A DNA stretch of 64,000 nucleotides. Source: Tubulanus polymorphus. Its lineage: Eukaryota > Nemertea > Palaeonemertea > Tubulaniformes > Tubulanidae. The stretch is taken from contig NC_134029.1 in assembly GCF_964204645.1 (NCBI RefSeq), positions 20,912,450-20,976,449 on the forward strand, given 5' to 3'. The position numbers and the translations under genes are program-made. Positions 1-24,640 of this stretch are shown here, one piece after another. The notes under the pieces were generated by a model. The model saw nothing but the letters and a program-made list of their open reading frames with translations, was not told the DNA's origin and ran no database searches. Numbering within the stretch: the first letter of the stretch is position 1; the number at the start of each line of letters is the position of its first letter.

Positions 1-3000
1 AAGATACTCACAGTCTGAACTAGGCTCTAAATATCGAAATCTATTCAGAGAAATAGATCTAAACGTTGATTTATTATTACGGTTTCTCGACAAGTTTATC
101 CCCGTTAGGCCTAATCGGAATATGATGTGAATATTTTCTATTAAACACCACGATATTTCGGTTACACTATGTCGCCATATGGCTTTCCCCCAGAACTGTG
201 TAAAATAACTCCGAATCAAATCACAAATCTATTAATAAATACGAAGGACGATCATTCCTTTGAGATTTAAAAAAACTCATACGAATGTACAAAGGCTACA
301 TACACCAAAAGGCTTTCCGGTAGCTGCGATGATGGCCTAGTAAAATAAAACGAATGTGGTCTCAATATAACAATTTTTACTACAACATTATATCATCTAA
401 GTTTGAACTTATTCTATCATATTTTTGAGCAAATCAATATCTTTCAGTCTCAATCAGCAACTTCTCGGTAAACAAGAGGCCCCGAGGCACTGCGTATCAT
501 CTGAAAGCTAATTCTCCGAGTTATTGTCGTCTGTCGTTACTTATTATCTCAACAGAAATTGCGGTCCATCTACATCTATATGATAATTGCGAACAATTGA
601 TAGCTTAAAATTGCATGATTCCAATCGCTTATCGAGCCGTAAATGCGTGAATGCGCACGTAGGATTCATTGGTTTCGTACATTAAAATTTAAAGTAAAGA
701 AGTAGATATTGATGTAGATGTAATTATAGTGATGCGCATGTGTCGGCTGCGGTGTGATGGTATTATATCCGGTGTGTGTGAAGGGATGTTTGCGATGCGT
801 CGTTTTGTTTCAGATCGTCGTCATACCAACATACACAACCCCCTACGGCGTTAAACTAACTAGCCTTGTATTTGAAATGATCACCCAAGAGAGATGAAGA
901 TATGATTCTAAACCGCAGAGATAGATTTATTTTAAAAAAAACATCGTATTTTTTTATGTAGGCCTATAGATTTTGGATTTCCCCTGATAAGATTTCTACT
1001 ATTCTGTGTCGTAAACATTTCAGTAATTATTTGTCTCGAAGGAAAATTAAGATCTGTCAGATACTGTTTAATGCACGATAGATTTATCTAAAAAGAACAA
1101 GGGAAAAAATCGACATTTTGTTTGAATTTATTTCAAATTTCCTCGAATGAAAAGATTGCTATCGATTCAGTGTCCTCGGCCGCTGATCTGAACAATTGAA
1201 ATTGCCGATTGAAAAATTTTCTTCATGAAAAAGATCTGGAAGTGCATTCTTCAAATTCTGGGCTATAACCTCGCCTTTGATATTCGGACACGCCCAACTC
1301 AGACTTTTGACTAACTCGGAAAAAAGAACTCAGTTTTGTGACTTCCTAAAGTATTTCCTTATCCTTAACTCAGACCGCGGACCAATTCTACTGGTCCAAG
1401 TTAATCCGGGTAACAGCGATAGATTCGCGACGTAGATTTTCAGTAAAAGTGGTTTAATCGAAGTAAACGATTGTTTTTTTTTTCTATCTCATCACTAAGT
1501 GCAGTGAATCTGTAGTATCGTGTCGGGTGTATATTAAATAACGTTCATCGTGCCGATCGGGAGCGGGAGCGGGAGCGAAGAAAACTGGTTGATTAATTTT
1601 CCCGGATTCAAGCCCCGAGAGAGACGTATAATATTGGCTCGTAAATTCTCGAATGATTATGATTAATCTCGAACACGTCGTTGAGATGAAGTGTGTTGCT
1701 AAGCTGTTCCTATAAGTCACACAGAACGGGCGATGATGATGGAGAGCGCGGTAGATCCCGCAACAGGCCACAGCCGCGGCGTAATTTTTAATATGAGATA
1801 CGGAATATTGACGAATTAACGCGTGTAACTAAGCCGGGGAAATAAAACTAAATCTGTGCGCAGTGATTCATGGCAATTGAAGCAGATTCAATGTAAATGC
1901 CTGCAAAGATTCATGTAAAAAACTGTAAGTATGGTTAATTGACGTATAGAGTTCGATATTAAGCTCGTATCAGCAGTCAGATTATCAAAGAAATTTCCGG
2001 AATTAAGGCTTCACCTATTTTGTAATTCGAAGTTATTTTTTTTTTAATTCGGGGATTAGGTCCTATTTTCAAAGTTCTAGGATTTTTTGTGCATATCCGT
2101 TAGGATGAATAATCAGCATGAATATTACCTGGAAAATCTACTTGATATCATCGAAGTTCAATGATTTTTTATTCTGCGCATAATGCATTCGTTAAGATGA
2201 AAAATATGGACAAGAATATTCATATATATTTTTATATATCTAATTTAAAGAAAACAACTTATTGTGGCTATAAACAACGGCTTTGTCCCGTTAAATTGTA
2301 ACTTCTGGGAATTTAATGTGTGTTTATGTGTATTTTTACTGTAATAGCGAAAACAAAAATCGTCTGCAGTTTTGAGTCATCGATATCGTTGTTGTCGACA
2401 CTATAGAATGAAAATAACGGTAATGCGACGGTGTTATGTCGCGAAGACACCGCTAGTTCTAGGGGAACCTCGAGCACTACGCGCTTTCATATATATCTAT
2501 TTCAGTAATGATTTACGCGGAACGCGACGAGCACCGTTTTTTTATATTTTCATAACACCGGCAACTATAACTCGAGGTGAACCCGACGACGCGAATACTT
2601 CGAAATAACTCTTTTTTCGAAATCGTAATTTATCAGGAATGAATCGCGGATCTGTGAAAAGTTCCGTTTTTAGCTTATATACGACATATTATATATATAT
2701 ATTCGTTTCAAGTATTTAATGATTGATATCAGAAGAAACATTATCACCGTCGTTTGATAAACATAACACTTTATTCAGATAGTAAAGTTTAAACGCCCGG
2801 CCATATAATAAATATATATGATAGGATTTGCGTTCGAGGTGGAATATTACGAAGAGGAAACGAGAAAATATTTGCTTAGACTAGAGGCAGGTGAGTGTGG
2901 ACATAGGGTAGGATTACGATTGAATTGGGGGTGGAATTTAAGCGTGCAGATATAGATTTTAGAAGTATTCCGATTGAGGTAAGGTAAGGAATTTTTGTAT

Positions 3001-4536
3001 TTCTCTATAGTATTCAAGCATTCTTCGAGTATCTTACGATATATATTAGATCGTAATAATGGCATAGCATCAAAGTCTATACATAATAGAACAAAATAGG
3101 ACGTCTCAGAATATTAATTTATCAATTTTCAAAATATTTCGCTAATTTTTTTCTACTAATATATGTTTCCACACACGTGACATGATGACGAATCTTGCGA
3201 AGTTCAGGGTTTTTTGAATGAAACTTTATGTGAAAGTTGGGCAATACAACATGATATAATCTATATCTATTATTACCGTACAGTTATAGAAATCAGCTTC
3301 GCATTTTTCTAGCGTCAAAACGATTTCAATAACGCATTTGTCGGCGCACAGTAGTATTGACAGTGCCACCCGTTTAAAAGCGTTTGTTTTGTTCGATTTC
3401 ACTGATTGCACTGCCGTCGCAATCGAAACGATTGTAAATATTGTTTTTGGAAACCTGTGTAAAAAAATATTTTGGAACTGGTTTTCGTTGGTTATACGTG
3501 CGGTGTACTCAACAAATATATACCTTCTTGTTGTACTGTTTTGATAAAATACATTTCAGGGTTCGACTGAGGGCGATAACATTATAGAAATTAGTTTTTC
3601 ACTGCGGATTTCATTCAGCAAGAACATTTTACAGTTGAATGTATATTTTTCTTAAATTCGTAAACTATGGCGCGTAGAATATCTGTTGATTTAATCGAAA
3701 AAAATATCCAAATCGGTTAGTATCTTTTTGATAAAACTTTTAGCTGTAATTTCTATAATACACGATGATCGCTGGTTGTTATAAGAAAAATTGCGAAATG
3801 AAATAAGATGACAACTCTTTATCACAAAATCTCGCGAAATCTCGCAATTCCTGATTTGAAGGTCTATCCACGGACTTAGACATTTTGACCGTAATCCGGT
3901 CGGACATTCAAAAAAAGTTATTTCCACGCCACACTGATATCCAATTTATTTTAAGAACTACTTAGGACACGGATAATGGTAATAATACGCGTTGAGAGCA
4001 TTCACATTTCTTTACAAATTAATCCGCCATTTTATTACTATTATGTACTGGTAGTCAGTATACTAATAATGATAATGACCTATGGTCATAATAATCACCA
4101 ATGGAAGAATGTTTACTAATAAATCCATGTATTATGTGGGAAAATCGTTTAATCTTCGTGTCACACGTCACTGTGGTAGGTACAGAACTCGTGTGTAAAT
4201 TATTTCATAGAAGCCACGCGCAAATTTAATGTCCTCCGTTTTTAATTCAGTTGATTTTTGAATAATAAACGTTGCTTTTAAATTTCTGAGTGATCTATTG
4301 TCGGGGTTTTGAGCGTGGCTGTTCAATCAACTCTTAAAAAGTTTCATCAATAATCAGTACATATTTCAGGCGCTTGACCAGTGATGATCTTCCGTCAATA
4401 ATTGTAGTCGTTATGGCATTGCAATTATTTGTATGCTACAAATGTATATTCTTTTTATATAGTATTATCGCTATAATTTTTTTTATTACGATAATTTCTA
4501 AAATGTTTTTCCTCGTTTTCTACTACACGTACACAG
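1..4536. other. No recognised gene; intergenic and upstream of NSUN7
   Basis: AT-rich sequence in which I recognise no protein, RNA gene or clear promoter. It probably contains the first, untranslated exon or exons of the gene that follows, because the first coding exon begins after a splice acceptor at 4536, but I could not place them. The stretch 1290-1390 matches a short MITE-like repeat seen elsewhere in the window (near 58318-58483). A run of TATA repeats lies near 2690-2702. The open frames here are short and lack splice-site or codon support. Confidence 0.5.
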
Positions 4537-4550
4537 GCCGTTTTTGAATA

Positions 4551-15308
<10,758 letters not shown>

Positions 15309-15626
15309 ACTGCTGTGCTCGTCCTGTTAGCCAATTTTTCAGGGTAATATTGATTGTAAATAAGAAAATAAATGCGCATTTAATTATAACTATCAAAATC
15401 AGTTAAATACCACGATCAACTCACATTTAAGATGTAGTCAAGTTAATTGATATAAAGATTATTTTACTGGAAATAGGCGTACATTGGAGATGTATCGCTT
15501 CTTTATTTCTTTTGTCTCAGAATTCTATTGGTTTTAGTTGAACTGGTCTGTACATTGTACCGTAAAATGTGATATTGTTAGATTTGAAACGATTTATTCT
15601 TGTAAAATTAGAATTGTTGATATCTA

Positions 15627-15632
15627 AATAAA
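15627..15632 (+). terminator. Polyadenylation signal of NSUN7
   Basis: AATAAA lies about 320 bases after the proposed stop codon at 15306-15308. A second AATAAA begins near 15365. Either gives a short 3' UTR and leaves about 900 bases before the convergent JADE polyadenylation signal. Confidence 0.55.
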
Positions 15633-16507
15633 GTATAACTACTTCTAAAATTCATGTTCTTCCACACTCGTTAGCATTCGGGAAGCTGTTTATTGTTTAC
15701 TGTAGGTCCAACCAAGTTAAACCGAACCCAACCGCTTATATTCATCACGCTACGGGAATCCAGAATCCACGCCAGTCTAAATAGCTTAATCATCCGTTTC
15801 TAAAGCAATTCCCTCTAGTCGATGTCTTAGATCTGCAAATCGAGTTATTCGGTCTCCTGTACTTTTTGATATACCGGTACGGTACTCTTAGCCTCAGCTG
15901 CAATCTACCTTTTCATTTTCGCAGATGAGCGCTTTTATTGATTATGAGTCTGGTGTAAAAACAATGGCTTACCTTTTCAAACTACATTGTCATTTTTCAT
16001 TGTCAGATTTTTACCGTTCAGTGCTGTCCCTATATACAACATTAGCGGTAAAAATGTGAACTAACACAGCGGCATGATATTCTTACTGTGGCATGCGAGT
16101 AATAAATCAGTTCGTGACTGAGAATGCAGGTGGCGCAAAATTGGACAGGCGACCAGTCTATTCGCCAGCGATGGTAGACTGGTTACGTGCGAATGGGACA
16201 GGCAGCCGTCAGCACTTTACGGGTTACAATTTTTACGTATCTCGATACTCCTGTGGCATGCAAGTGATATAACCTCAACCCACATTTATTTCTTATTTAC
16301 TTATTTTCTTTTTTATTTCGTAAAAGCGCGAGCTTTTCAGGAACAGCGTTGTGATGATCAATCGCTACACTACCAAGGTCCTGGGTTCAAATCTAGACTT
16401 GATAATAAAGATGGAATTTCTTGGGGAAAAATGATACTATACAAAGGTCCTTAATTCAAAAAGATTAAATAAAGCAATTTTTCAATATCATTTAATTTAT
16501 CGACAGT

Positions 16508-16513
16508 TTTATT
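16508..16513 (-). terminator. Polyadenylation signal of JADE
   Basis: TTTATT on the plus strand (AATAAA on the minus strand) lies about 790 bases beyond the JADE stop codon. The space between contains AT-rich 3' UTR-like sequence and no other gene. Confidence 0.5.
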
Positions 16514-17300
16514 TATCAAATTCAATACTTGAACAGCACAATATACAAAATATATATACAACCATTTACAATAATACGATATATCGATTTGGTCCAGTTC
16601 AACAGAATCTCGAGGAATCTACCCTCGCGCTCTATACTATCATAGTTAGACTACAAAATTTACCTACAAAAACAACGGCTTTTAAATACATTCAAAGCAA
16701 TCACCAGGTGGGATATGAAATCAATATTTCAAAACCATTTAGCAAATGCCCATTTAATCTTTAACATGTTCAGCATTCTACTACGTCATTACGTTTAATG
16801 AGAATGTGTAAAAGTAATCTACCGAAAAACATCAACAATGTTTTTTAATCAAGAGAAAATATACCGAATCTAAGCTGAATTACCAATAGAGATGAAGGTT
16901 ACGAACAACATTTGGCACAGGGTTCTTAACGGGTTTCCCAATTTCATTTTCTACACCCGGATTATAAATTATCCATACCCCCTACGTTACACATCGTCAA
17001 CCTAGAACAGGCAAGGTAAGCCTATTCACAGGAAATACTTGTGCCAATTATCAATACTATCTACTAGGTGTTTGCATGAAGTTAAGCCGAAAATTCAAAA
17101 TACTATGTAGAAGGAAAATTTTATTTTGGGACCATTTTCTGATTTTCCATTTCTTTTTCCATAGCCAGATGATAAAAAAAATTCAATGGCCTTTCAAGGC
17201 CTAGGTAAAAAATCCGATATTCAAAAACTTTCCAAAACGCATAAGAACTCTGTTGGCAGTAGTTTGTGAGCTGACCGCTAGATGGCAGGGTATGTAAGCG

Positions 17301-20300
17301 CTAACTAAGACCGGATAGTAGCTTATTGCGCGACGAACGCGTCGAACTCGAAACCGATTCCGAATCGGAAATTTCCGTCTTGCCGCGAGGACGTTTTCTT
17401 GCGCGAATACTACTCGAATCGCTCTCCTCGGCGTCCGACTGGTCGCCGCTGCAGATGGACGACGATCCGTTAAAATCGGACGGAGTCCGCGAACTACGCC
17501 TCAACTGCCGATACTCGGCCATGAAATCCAAATCTTTATTATTGCGACTGGCGCGTTGATTGCGTAAATCCCGATCGGGTGACGTCGTGCCGTGACTCGT
17601 CGCGATGCTGATCTCGTCCGCGTCCTTATCGCACGTGACGACATCGATATCCGAGTCGCGTTTACGTTTCAGCGATCGACGCCGTGTCGCGACGACCGCG
17701 GGACTAGCGGCGACGTCTACGCACTCGACGCTCGCCGTCGACGATAGTCGCATCGAGATCCGTCGAGACGATCTAACGTTCTCCCCGGCGACTACCGACG
17801 AATCGCCGTTATGAAACACGTCGCCGTTTTCGTCCGTCGTTGAGACGCGCGATTTCGTCTGCTGACTCAACGAACCGTTATTGCGTTGTTTAACCGTCGC
17901 GCCGTTTTGCGTGATCGGTTTGAAAAACTGTTCTAAATTCGACTGATTGCGATGCACGCTGTTCATCAACAGCGTTTTCTTCGGGCGGTTGTACTTATTA
18001 CATATACGCGATTTCAAACTCAGACGACCGAACGTTCGTCGGTTGCCGCCGTTTACGACCGGTTTCTTCGGTTTCGGTTCCGATTTATCCGGGGAATCGT
18101 CGTCTATGATTATAAGTTCCTCTTCGTCGTCGTCGTCGTCGGCTTCAATCACGGTATCCGCGCGAATCGCCGGCGAATTCAACGCCAAATCTCCGTCGAC
18201 TAGCGCCGCCGACAAACTCAACGACGATTCATCCTTTATCGTAGGTTCGGTCGATTTAAAGGCACTCGTGCTGCTGCGCGAACTTCGCCGCGGCGAAAAA
18301 TCGTAATTACTCACGATATCGAATATGTTTTTGTGTCCTCGATTCGTTTTATCGGGAGTTTCGGGACGCGGAGTCGATGGCGTAGTCTCCGGTTCCGGTT
18401 TAACGGCGACGACCTGACTAGTAGGTTTAGACGACGACGACGACGAGGAATCTAATGATAATACTTTCGTACACTTATTCCGAGCGATTAAACAATTCGC
18501 GGTTGATTTCCCTGCCGTGTGAGAGGAGGACGACGAGGAGTAAATATCCGACGCTATTCTAGTGACTTCTGCTGCCTTTTTTAAGATCAATGCCGGCTGA
18601 TCGTAAATATCTTTCGCTAAATTCAGATCGACGATAGTTCGCGTCTCGCGAGTTGTTAGACGCTCGCGGTTGATTATATCGAGCTGTTTATGGAATATGT
18701 CCTCTTTGAATTTGTAAAGTTGCCGTCGTATTTTCTCACGACGGTTCACCATGTAACACAGATTACGCACCTGAAACGGAATAAATTAGTTACAAAGTTT
18801 TTAAGACAACGGTTTTTACTAAAGAAAGGGTGACAGGGACCCGCAACCTCTATAAGACCCAGAAATTTTTGTGATAACCACTTAATCAATCATTTCGCTC
18901 AGTCCCCAGGTGCAGACCCAGAGGAATGTTCAAACGCCCTTTATGACCAAGTGCTTTTTTTCCAAGACACCTAGGCCTACCAGTGTGTCCTTTTCATATG
19001 AGGTAAACCCCCTTTTCTTCCAGCCGGGATCCGCTCTGGGTCCCCTACTTAATTTACTGAGTCCTCTTAGTCAAAAGTTTTTTCCACTTGGATATGAATT
19101 TGCTTAATAAACTTAATTCTTGCCATACAAGGTGAATGATAATTTCAAGTAGCTTATCATTATCAAATATCAAACAATAATCCTAATTCTGTATCATTCA
19201 TCTTAGCAGAAGCTTTAAATCTAAGTGCAATGACTTACTCTTTCGAGGTCCTGTCGTAGATGGATAAACATCTTCATTCGAGCTATGAGACAATCTTCCT
19301 GCTGCTTGCTTAACATGTCTGCCTCTTCCGTCTTAGGCATCAACAATGGCCTGTTGAAGTTGCTCTAAAAAACATAAGACCAGATATTTAAATTTCCAGA
19401 ACTGGTTATTTGACATGGCTGAGAAAATTGGGAGTAAGCATGAAGTATGGACGCACCTTTCTTTTAAGGACCCAGAAATTATAAATGAGATCAACCACCT
19501 CTTCTTCGATATCCAGATGTGCCGCTACATCAGTCACTTTTATTACTCGGTAGAATTCATCCTCCAGTTCTTTAATCCTGACAAAACAAATCAGACAATC
19601 TTATTTCTTATATCTCTGCTGATAAATTCATATATTCCGTAACGAGTGATAATTCACCAAAAACCTACTTTTCCTGTCGGAGATTTTCGCGCTCCTCACT
19701 GGTCATGGATTCTAGTTTGCTTGGTGTTAAAGGAGCGTCTTTATTCGGACTATAATCACCGGTAAAACCGTGCTTCCTCTTTGTATGTTTCGGACAGTAA
19801 GCCTGTAACGGAAGCGCCGATTAAATAAGCCCTAACTAAACAATTCCGTCTAAAATAACCACTACCTTAAAGATTTCTTTTGTTTCTTGATTCAATTTTC
19901 TCAGGGTTTCAATTAAACTATTTGTTCAAAATTCACGATTTTCACTGTAAAAATTTGGCCCCTACCCGGCAGTTTTGAATGCAGACTTCAGCGACATCTA
20001 TTGGATGTCAGGCAAAATAACAGCGAGGACGTACAATAACGCTTGAAATACTCGGATGATGTGCGTTAGCATAGAGGTACAAATATTTCCAAATCCCTGG
20101 CCTATGAGGATGGATGTAAAGATACACCCAAAACTTTAAGGGGTCAATAGTTCGATTGATTTTGAACGTTTAACCGACCTTCAGTTTGACGTCGTTGTCG
20201 GCTTCTTCAAGAATCGTATTCATTTCTAGACTGTTCTGGAATCCGCACGTGACGTGAAACGCCGTTTTACAAGATTTCACCGAACACTGTATACAAGCAC

Positions 20301-23300
20301 CCATACGATCGCGACATATACAACACACTAACGCCCATCGACTAGCCTAAAACGAAAGCACTAACAGTTAAGAAACAACCTAGGGTACCAATTATTGGCT
20401 AATAGGGAACCTAAACCCAAAATATCAATAAACAATCTTCTAGAATATTAAGTTTCGAGTTAAGATAATTAACAGATCCAATTCAATCTAGATTGTAACA
20501 CCGACAACACATTCAACCAGAACGGCAGAATGAGGATTATCAACTGATTGAACATTGAGTTAGATTAACTCAATATAGTAATTTGAATTAATAATTCAAA
20601 TACCTATAATTTCAAATCCAGACAGTGCCTCATTTTATCATAACCTTTTGATAGCTCGACAATAACACTTACAGGAATATTAGATATTTTAGTAATCGGT
20701 TCCATTTTTTCCACACAACCGATGCTGACTTCAGGGATCCATAGCGCACAGCTTACATGAGACCATTTAGTTCCACTCCTAAAAATATTACAAATTCTTC
20801 AGCTATGCATCCATTTTTAAGTAACAGCCAGGTGTGGATTTATTAAGTTCTAGCGTACCTGGTACTTTTCATCGCACCGGAGGTTTTTGGACAGAATATA
20901 CATTGAGGCTGTAACCCTAGAGCGCACGTTCTACACAGCCACGTTCCTTCGGGTATTGTCTGAATACCGTAGCACGCCTACAAAAAAACAAAATAAAGCC
21001 CAATATTGAAATTTTTGTTGTTCCTAACAGGTGCGAAATGCGAAGAAAAATATAAATATTCACCTGATGAACGCAAATATCACAAGCATCACAGAAAACC
21101 ATTTCATTACCATCTTCACTTTCAGTCTGCAAAAAATTCGGATGATCTACATGACCAGAGACAGTAGTGTAATGATCGACGACTTGGAATAGAGAAATAC
21201 TTACCGATCTACAAACATCACAGATAATGTTTTCATCATATTCTATACCGAGACCCTCCGCCGTTTTTATGGTTTCTTGCATCTTTTCATGACACTACAA
21301 ATTGATACGATACCAGTAAAGTTTCATAACGGCTATGATGGTGACATCTAATTGTTTTCGGTGTACATTATCTTGCATTGAAAGAACTAATTTTGGGACC
21401 AAAATGAGTATACAGAGCTGCCAACCTCTCAACAGTGCTATCAGTAACAAAATTTATCTTTTTCAGTAACATTTCATTGAAAAACGAAAGACAATGTTCA
21501 AATTAAACACTAATCAACAGTAAGAACCTCTCAGTAACATCTTTCATATTTCTGTTCAAATTAATCAGTAATCAACAGTAAGATCCTCTCAGTAGTAACG
21601 ACTACTGAAAATCCGGAACAGTTGGCAGCTCTTTAGCATATGGGCGTCTTATCCTCTAAACAAACATACTTGATTTTCGAACTCCTCGAGAGTTTTCTCC
21701 ATAATCCATTCGTGTATTTCGGTGAAGCCTAGCTCGACGCGATCTTCGTTAACCCTTTGCAACCAGAGCACGTCCAAGTCGTCCAGGTCGTATCGTACGA
21801 CTTGTTCCGACAGCTGGTGCATACCGGTCAACTCGTGGTTACCCTGTTTATAATCGTCGTCGTGTGTAGCGTGTAACAACTTACGCTGAGGTCTAAATCA
21901 ATTAAGAAACATTATTTCTGATTAATGAAATTTGTGTCTCAATTCTTTGCCTCAATTTTTTCTTAAATGTCAATTAATCATCGGATTAAAGCAACATCAC
22001 CAAAATACGAACATCTCATTCCAATGAATAAGGCGTAGTAGCTTACTAGCGCACTTACTATAAATTAGACTAGCATTTACGACATTGTGATTGCTTTGGG
22101 TACAATTTCCGAAATTTTTGGTTTAGTTGCTGCCGGTTACTTTATATAAGGACAACAATTCAAACTTAACCATTTAAGCTTAAACTTTTTCAAGAAACTG
22201 GACCCTGATCTGCTGATAAGTAAAGGATCAATATTGCAGGTACTATTCATTATGAAGTTTCCTTTGATTTGGCAAAAGAACTACAATTCTGATAGGACAT
22301 TGAAAAATATCGGGTAGTTATCCAGAGAGGGAGGCAATGTTCCTAGAATCGTCGACAGTTCCACTTACAGTTTGAAATCTCCACTGGTAATGCAAGTGTA
22401 TTTATCGTCGATCTTTCTGAATGATGGATGAAGCACGGCGTCCGGTTTGACGGGTACCTGAACGCCTTTCTCCCACTCCATCTTCCACGTGTCGTTGATT
22501 AGATAGTATTCATCTGCTTGTAGCTGATCCGTATCGGGCAATTTCATCGCGCTGATCAAATCAGTACGAAACAACTGAAAAAAAAAAACGTTAAAAGTTT
22601 CGAGTCAATTTATGCGTTTTACTTCTGCTAATTATAAATGTGAACAACAGGAACCAATTTCCACAGGTTTTCCAACGAATTATTGCTAATCTGGTTGAAG
22701 AATAAAACCCATAATCAAAGAAAAGCTGTAAGCGGATATTGACTGAATCAGCCGCCAGTTTCTGAAAAGTTGGTCAGAGTTAACCAGTGGATAGTTGACA
22801 TCGTGACAATTGAAAATCCATTGTTGCTACGGTTTTTATCCACTGGTTATCTTTAACTAACATTTGAACGACTGGCTCCTCATTGTCGTTCGTCTACGAA
22901 AATCAACTAATCAAGTTTTTGTGTAATTAAATGAACACGAACCATCTCCCTCACGCAGGAAATAAATAATCATTTACAAAACTGCAAACTGACCTCTGCC
23001 GGCTTCTTTGAGTTCATTGAATTTTTGTTGACATGATCTCCACTCATTTTACTAAGACATGGGGACACGTTCATTGCTGCAATCAAATAATTTCTCCATT
23101 GAGAAAGCACTTTCTTAACTAGTTCAAAACGGCAACGACACGAAATACATAGTTACCGCGATTGTCAGTATCATCAATATCAGATGGTGCATCACAGTCT
23201 AAATTCGGGCTCGCCGTTAGCTTGTCTTTCCTCTCACCTCCACTGTCTAAAAGAAAATGAAGAATATCACCAACCATTAATATTTACTGTAAGACTAGGC

Positions 23301-23391
23301 CCATCTGGTTGTAGTCAACTAGTCGTGGAACTTACCCAGTTCTTCAGCTTTGCCCTTGCCCTTGGCCCGTCGAGATCGGGGCACGGACATG
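17301..23391 (-). CDS. JADE: JADE family PHD-finger protein (HBO1 acetyltransferase scaffold)
   Basis: Fourteen coding exons, highest coordinate first: 23336-23391, 23157-23242, 22994-23076, 22369-22574, 21670-21892, 21205-21294, 21064-21126, 20859-20977, 20673-20778, 20179-20346, 19669-19802, 19457-19577, 19239-19364, 17301-18770. All phases agree, giving about 1,016 residues (human JADE1 about 842). JADE proteins scaffold the HBO1 (KAT7) histone acetyltransferase complex with ING4/5 and MEAF6. Seen in order: the conserved N-terminal block [13 protein letters not shown] and [10 protein letters not shown] (about residues 75-105); [16 protein letters not shown]; a first PHD finger with [17 protein letters not shown] (about 243-295); then the extended zinc-knuckle/PHD finger with [14 protein letters not shown]-like sequence, [13 protein letters not shown] and CKTAFHVTC (about 296-400); and the EDEFYRV/RQDLERVRNL domain. 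The single-exon tail from about 560 is Ser-rich and acidic, with an octapeptide QSNLEQFF at about 803-810. The three human paralogues derive from one invertebrate gene, so only the family name is used. Confidence 0.96.
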
Positions 23392-24001
23392 ACGACTCTT
23401 CTGCAAACAAGATTTCGATACATTTAGATACATTTACGATGACATTTGCAAGTATGATTGATTAAATAGTATGATAGTGGTAGTTGTGTGACCGTAACTT
23501 TGGCCCCAAGCCTAAAACCACCTTGGGTTGAATGTTTCTAGGCAGAATGCTTTGCCGTAAATAAAATGATGGAAAAGTTGCTAGGCCTATATCACTACAT
23601 CAGTATCAGCATATAAGTGAGTGACCGCTCTGCGATCTTGCACTACATGGTCATGGGTACTTGTCAAAGGGTCAATATATATAAAGAATTGCTTGTAACT
23701 AAGTCTACAATGTAATTCATGCCCTGATCAATTATCAGTTGAACGAACTGCTCCATGCAGTACGTGGGCAACACTATTCTTATTTTCAAATTTTCACTCC
23801 CAAAAAATCAATCATATTTCTCATATTTGCTTAACTTTTGGTTTCATTAGTCTACACACTTCCCAGTCATAAATTCGAACTAATACTCTAAAGCAGATCA
23901 GTTAAAATAGCATGAATTGAAGCGTGAACATGGATTTAAAATGTGACACGGAAAATTTTCGTCAAAAACAAAATATTATGTGACGTCATAAATTACAATA
24001 T

Positions 24002-24015
24002 GGCCGCCATTTTTT
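24002..24015 (-). promoter_or_regulatory. YY1-type motif, probable JADE core promoter
   Basis: On the minus strand the sequence reads AAAAATGGCGGCCAT, a match to the YY1 consensus AAnATGGCGGC that typically sits just downstream of transcription starts in sense orientation. It lies upstream of JADE's first coding exon (acceptor at 23401-23402) inside a CpG-rich block at about 23990-24270. It probably marks the untranslated first exon of JADE. Confidence 0.5.
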
Positions 24016-24019
24016 GCAG

Positions 24020-24270
24020 AAATTTTTAAGATCGGATTTTCTCGGGGATAATTCGTCGCTTTCTCTCACCGCAATCTTTTCTTTCGATCGGTCGCTGCAG
24101 TCTTCGGGAAACGAGGAACGGTAAAAACAGATTTGTTACAGTTTTCTCAATTTCGATGAGCGAATAATCGAATTTCTTTCCGCGAAATTTTATTTGGCGC
24201 CATCGTAAAAATTAGTACGCCATCATAATATCACGTGACTGCGACGCGGATTCCGCGCGAGAATGAGACG
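24020..24270. promoter_or_regulatory. Shared head-to-head promoter of JADE (-) and the 24997 gene (+)
   Basis: A block rich in CG dinucleotides between two divergent genes, in otherwise AT-rich surroundings. It holds a TCACGTGAC E-box (24231-24239) and CCGCGCG/GCGACGCGG words. For the plus gene, a donor-like AACG|GTAAAA near 24120 and an acceptor TTTCAG at about 24865-24870 would splice an untranslated first exon to the coding exon. No TATA box is obvious. Confidence 0.45.
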
Positions 24271-24564
24271 GAGAAAAATTAATTTATTCATCGAAAATTG
24301 TATGTAAACAAGTTAGAAATGTACAATAAAAACAGGACAATCATGCTATTGTTGTCCAACAAATATTTGATTTATTTAGTATTACGTCATTATTACCGTC
24401 AAGTGCTGCTACCTACAATCAAACTTAGGGTTCGAATCCGTTTGTGGCAATTATTTTTAGAAACGGTTTATTCAGTAAAAAATATAGTTTGTAATATCAA
24501 TTAGTAAGAATTCAAGATATATTTATTTGACAATTTTTTTTGCTGCTCAAACGGATACAATTTT

Positions 24565-24640
24565 TTTGTGGTTTGGTTGCAGATTCGAACCCACCACCCA
24601 GACAGGCAGCAGCATCACGTAGGCCAGAGGGGTGGAAAAG
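24565..24640 (-). mobile_element. tRNA-like (SINE) fragment
   Basis: The minus strand carries GTGGGTTCGAATCTGC, a close match to the pol III B-box (GGTTCGAnTCC), preceded about 35-45 bases upstream by the A-box-like GGCCTACGTG. It cannot fold as a full tRNA, so a tRNA-derived SINE remnant is the best reading. Other isolated B-box words occur at about 24428-24440, 31786-31796 and 56867-56879. Confidence 0.35.

Noticed and set aside
17326-18306. Plus-strand open frames of 69-119 codons
   Set aside because: They are antisense shadows of the last JADE exon, whose GC-rich codons suppress stops on the opposite strand.
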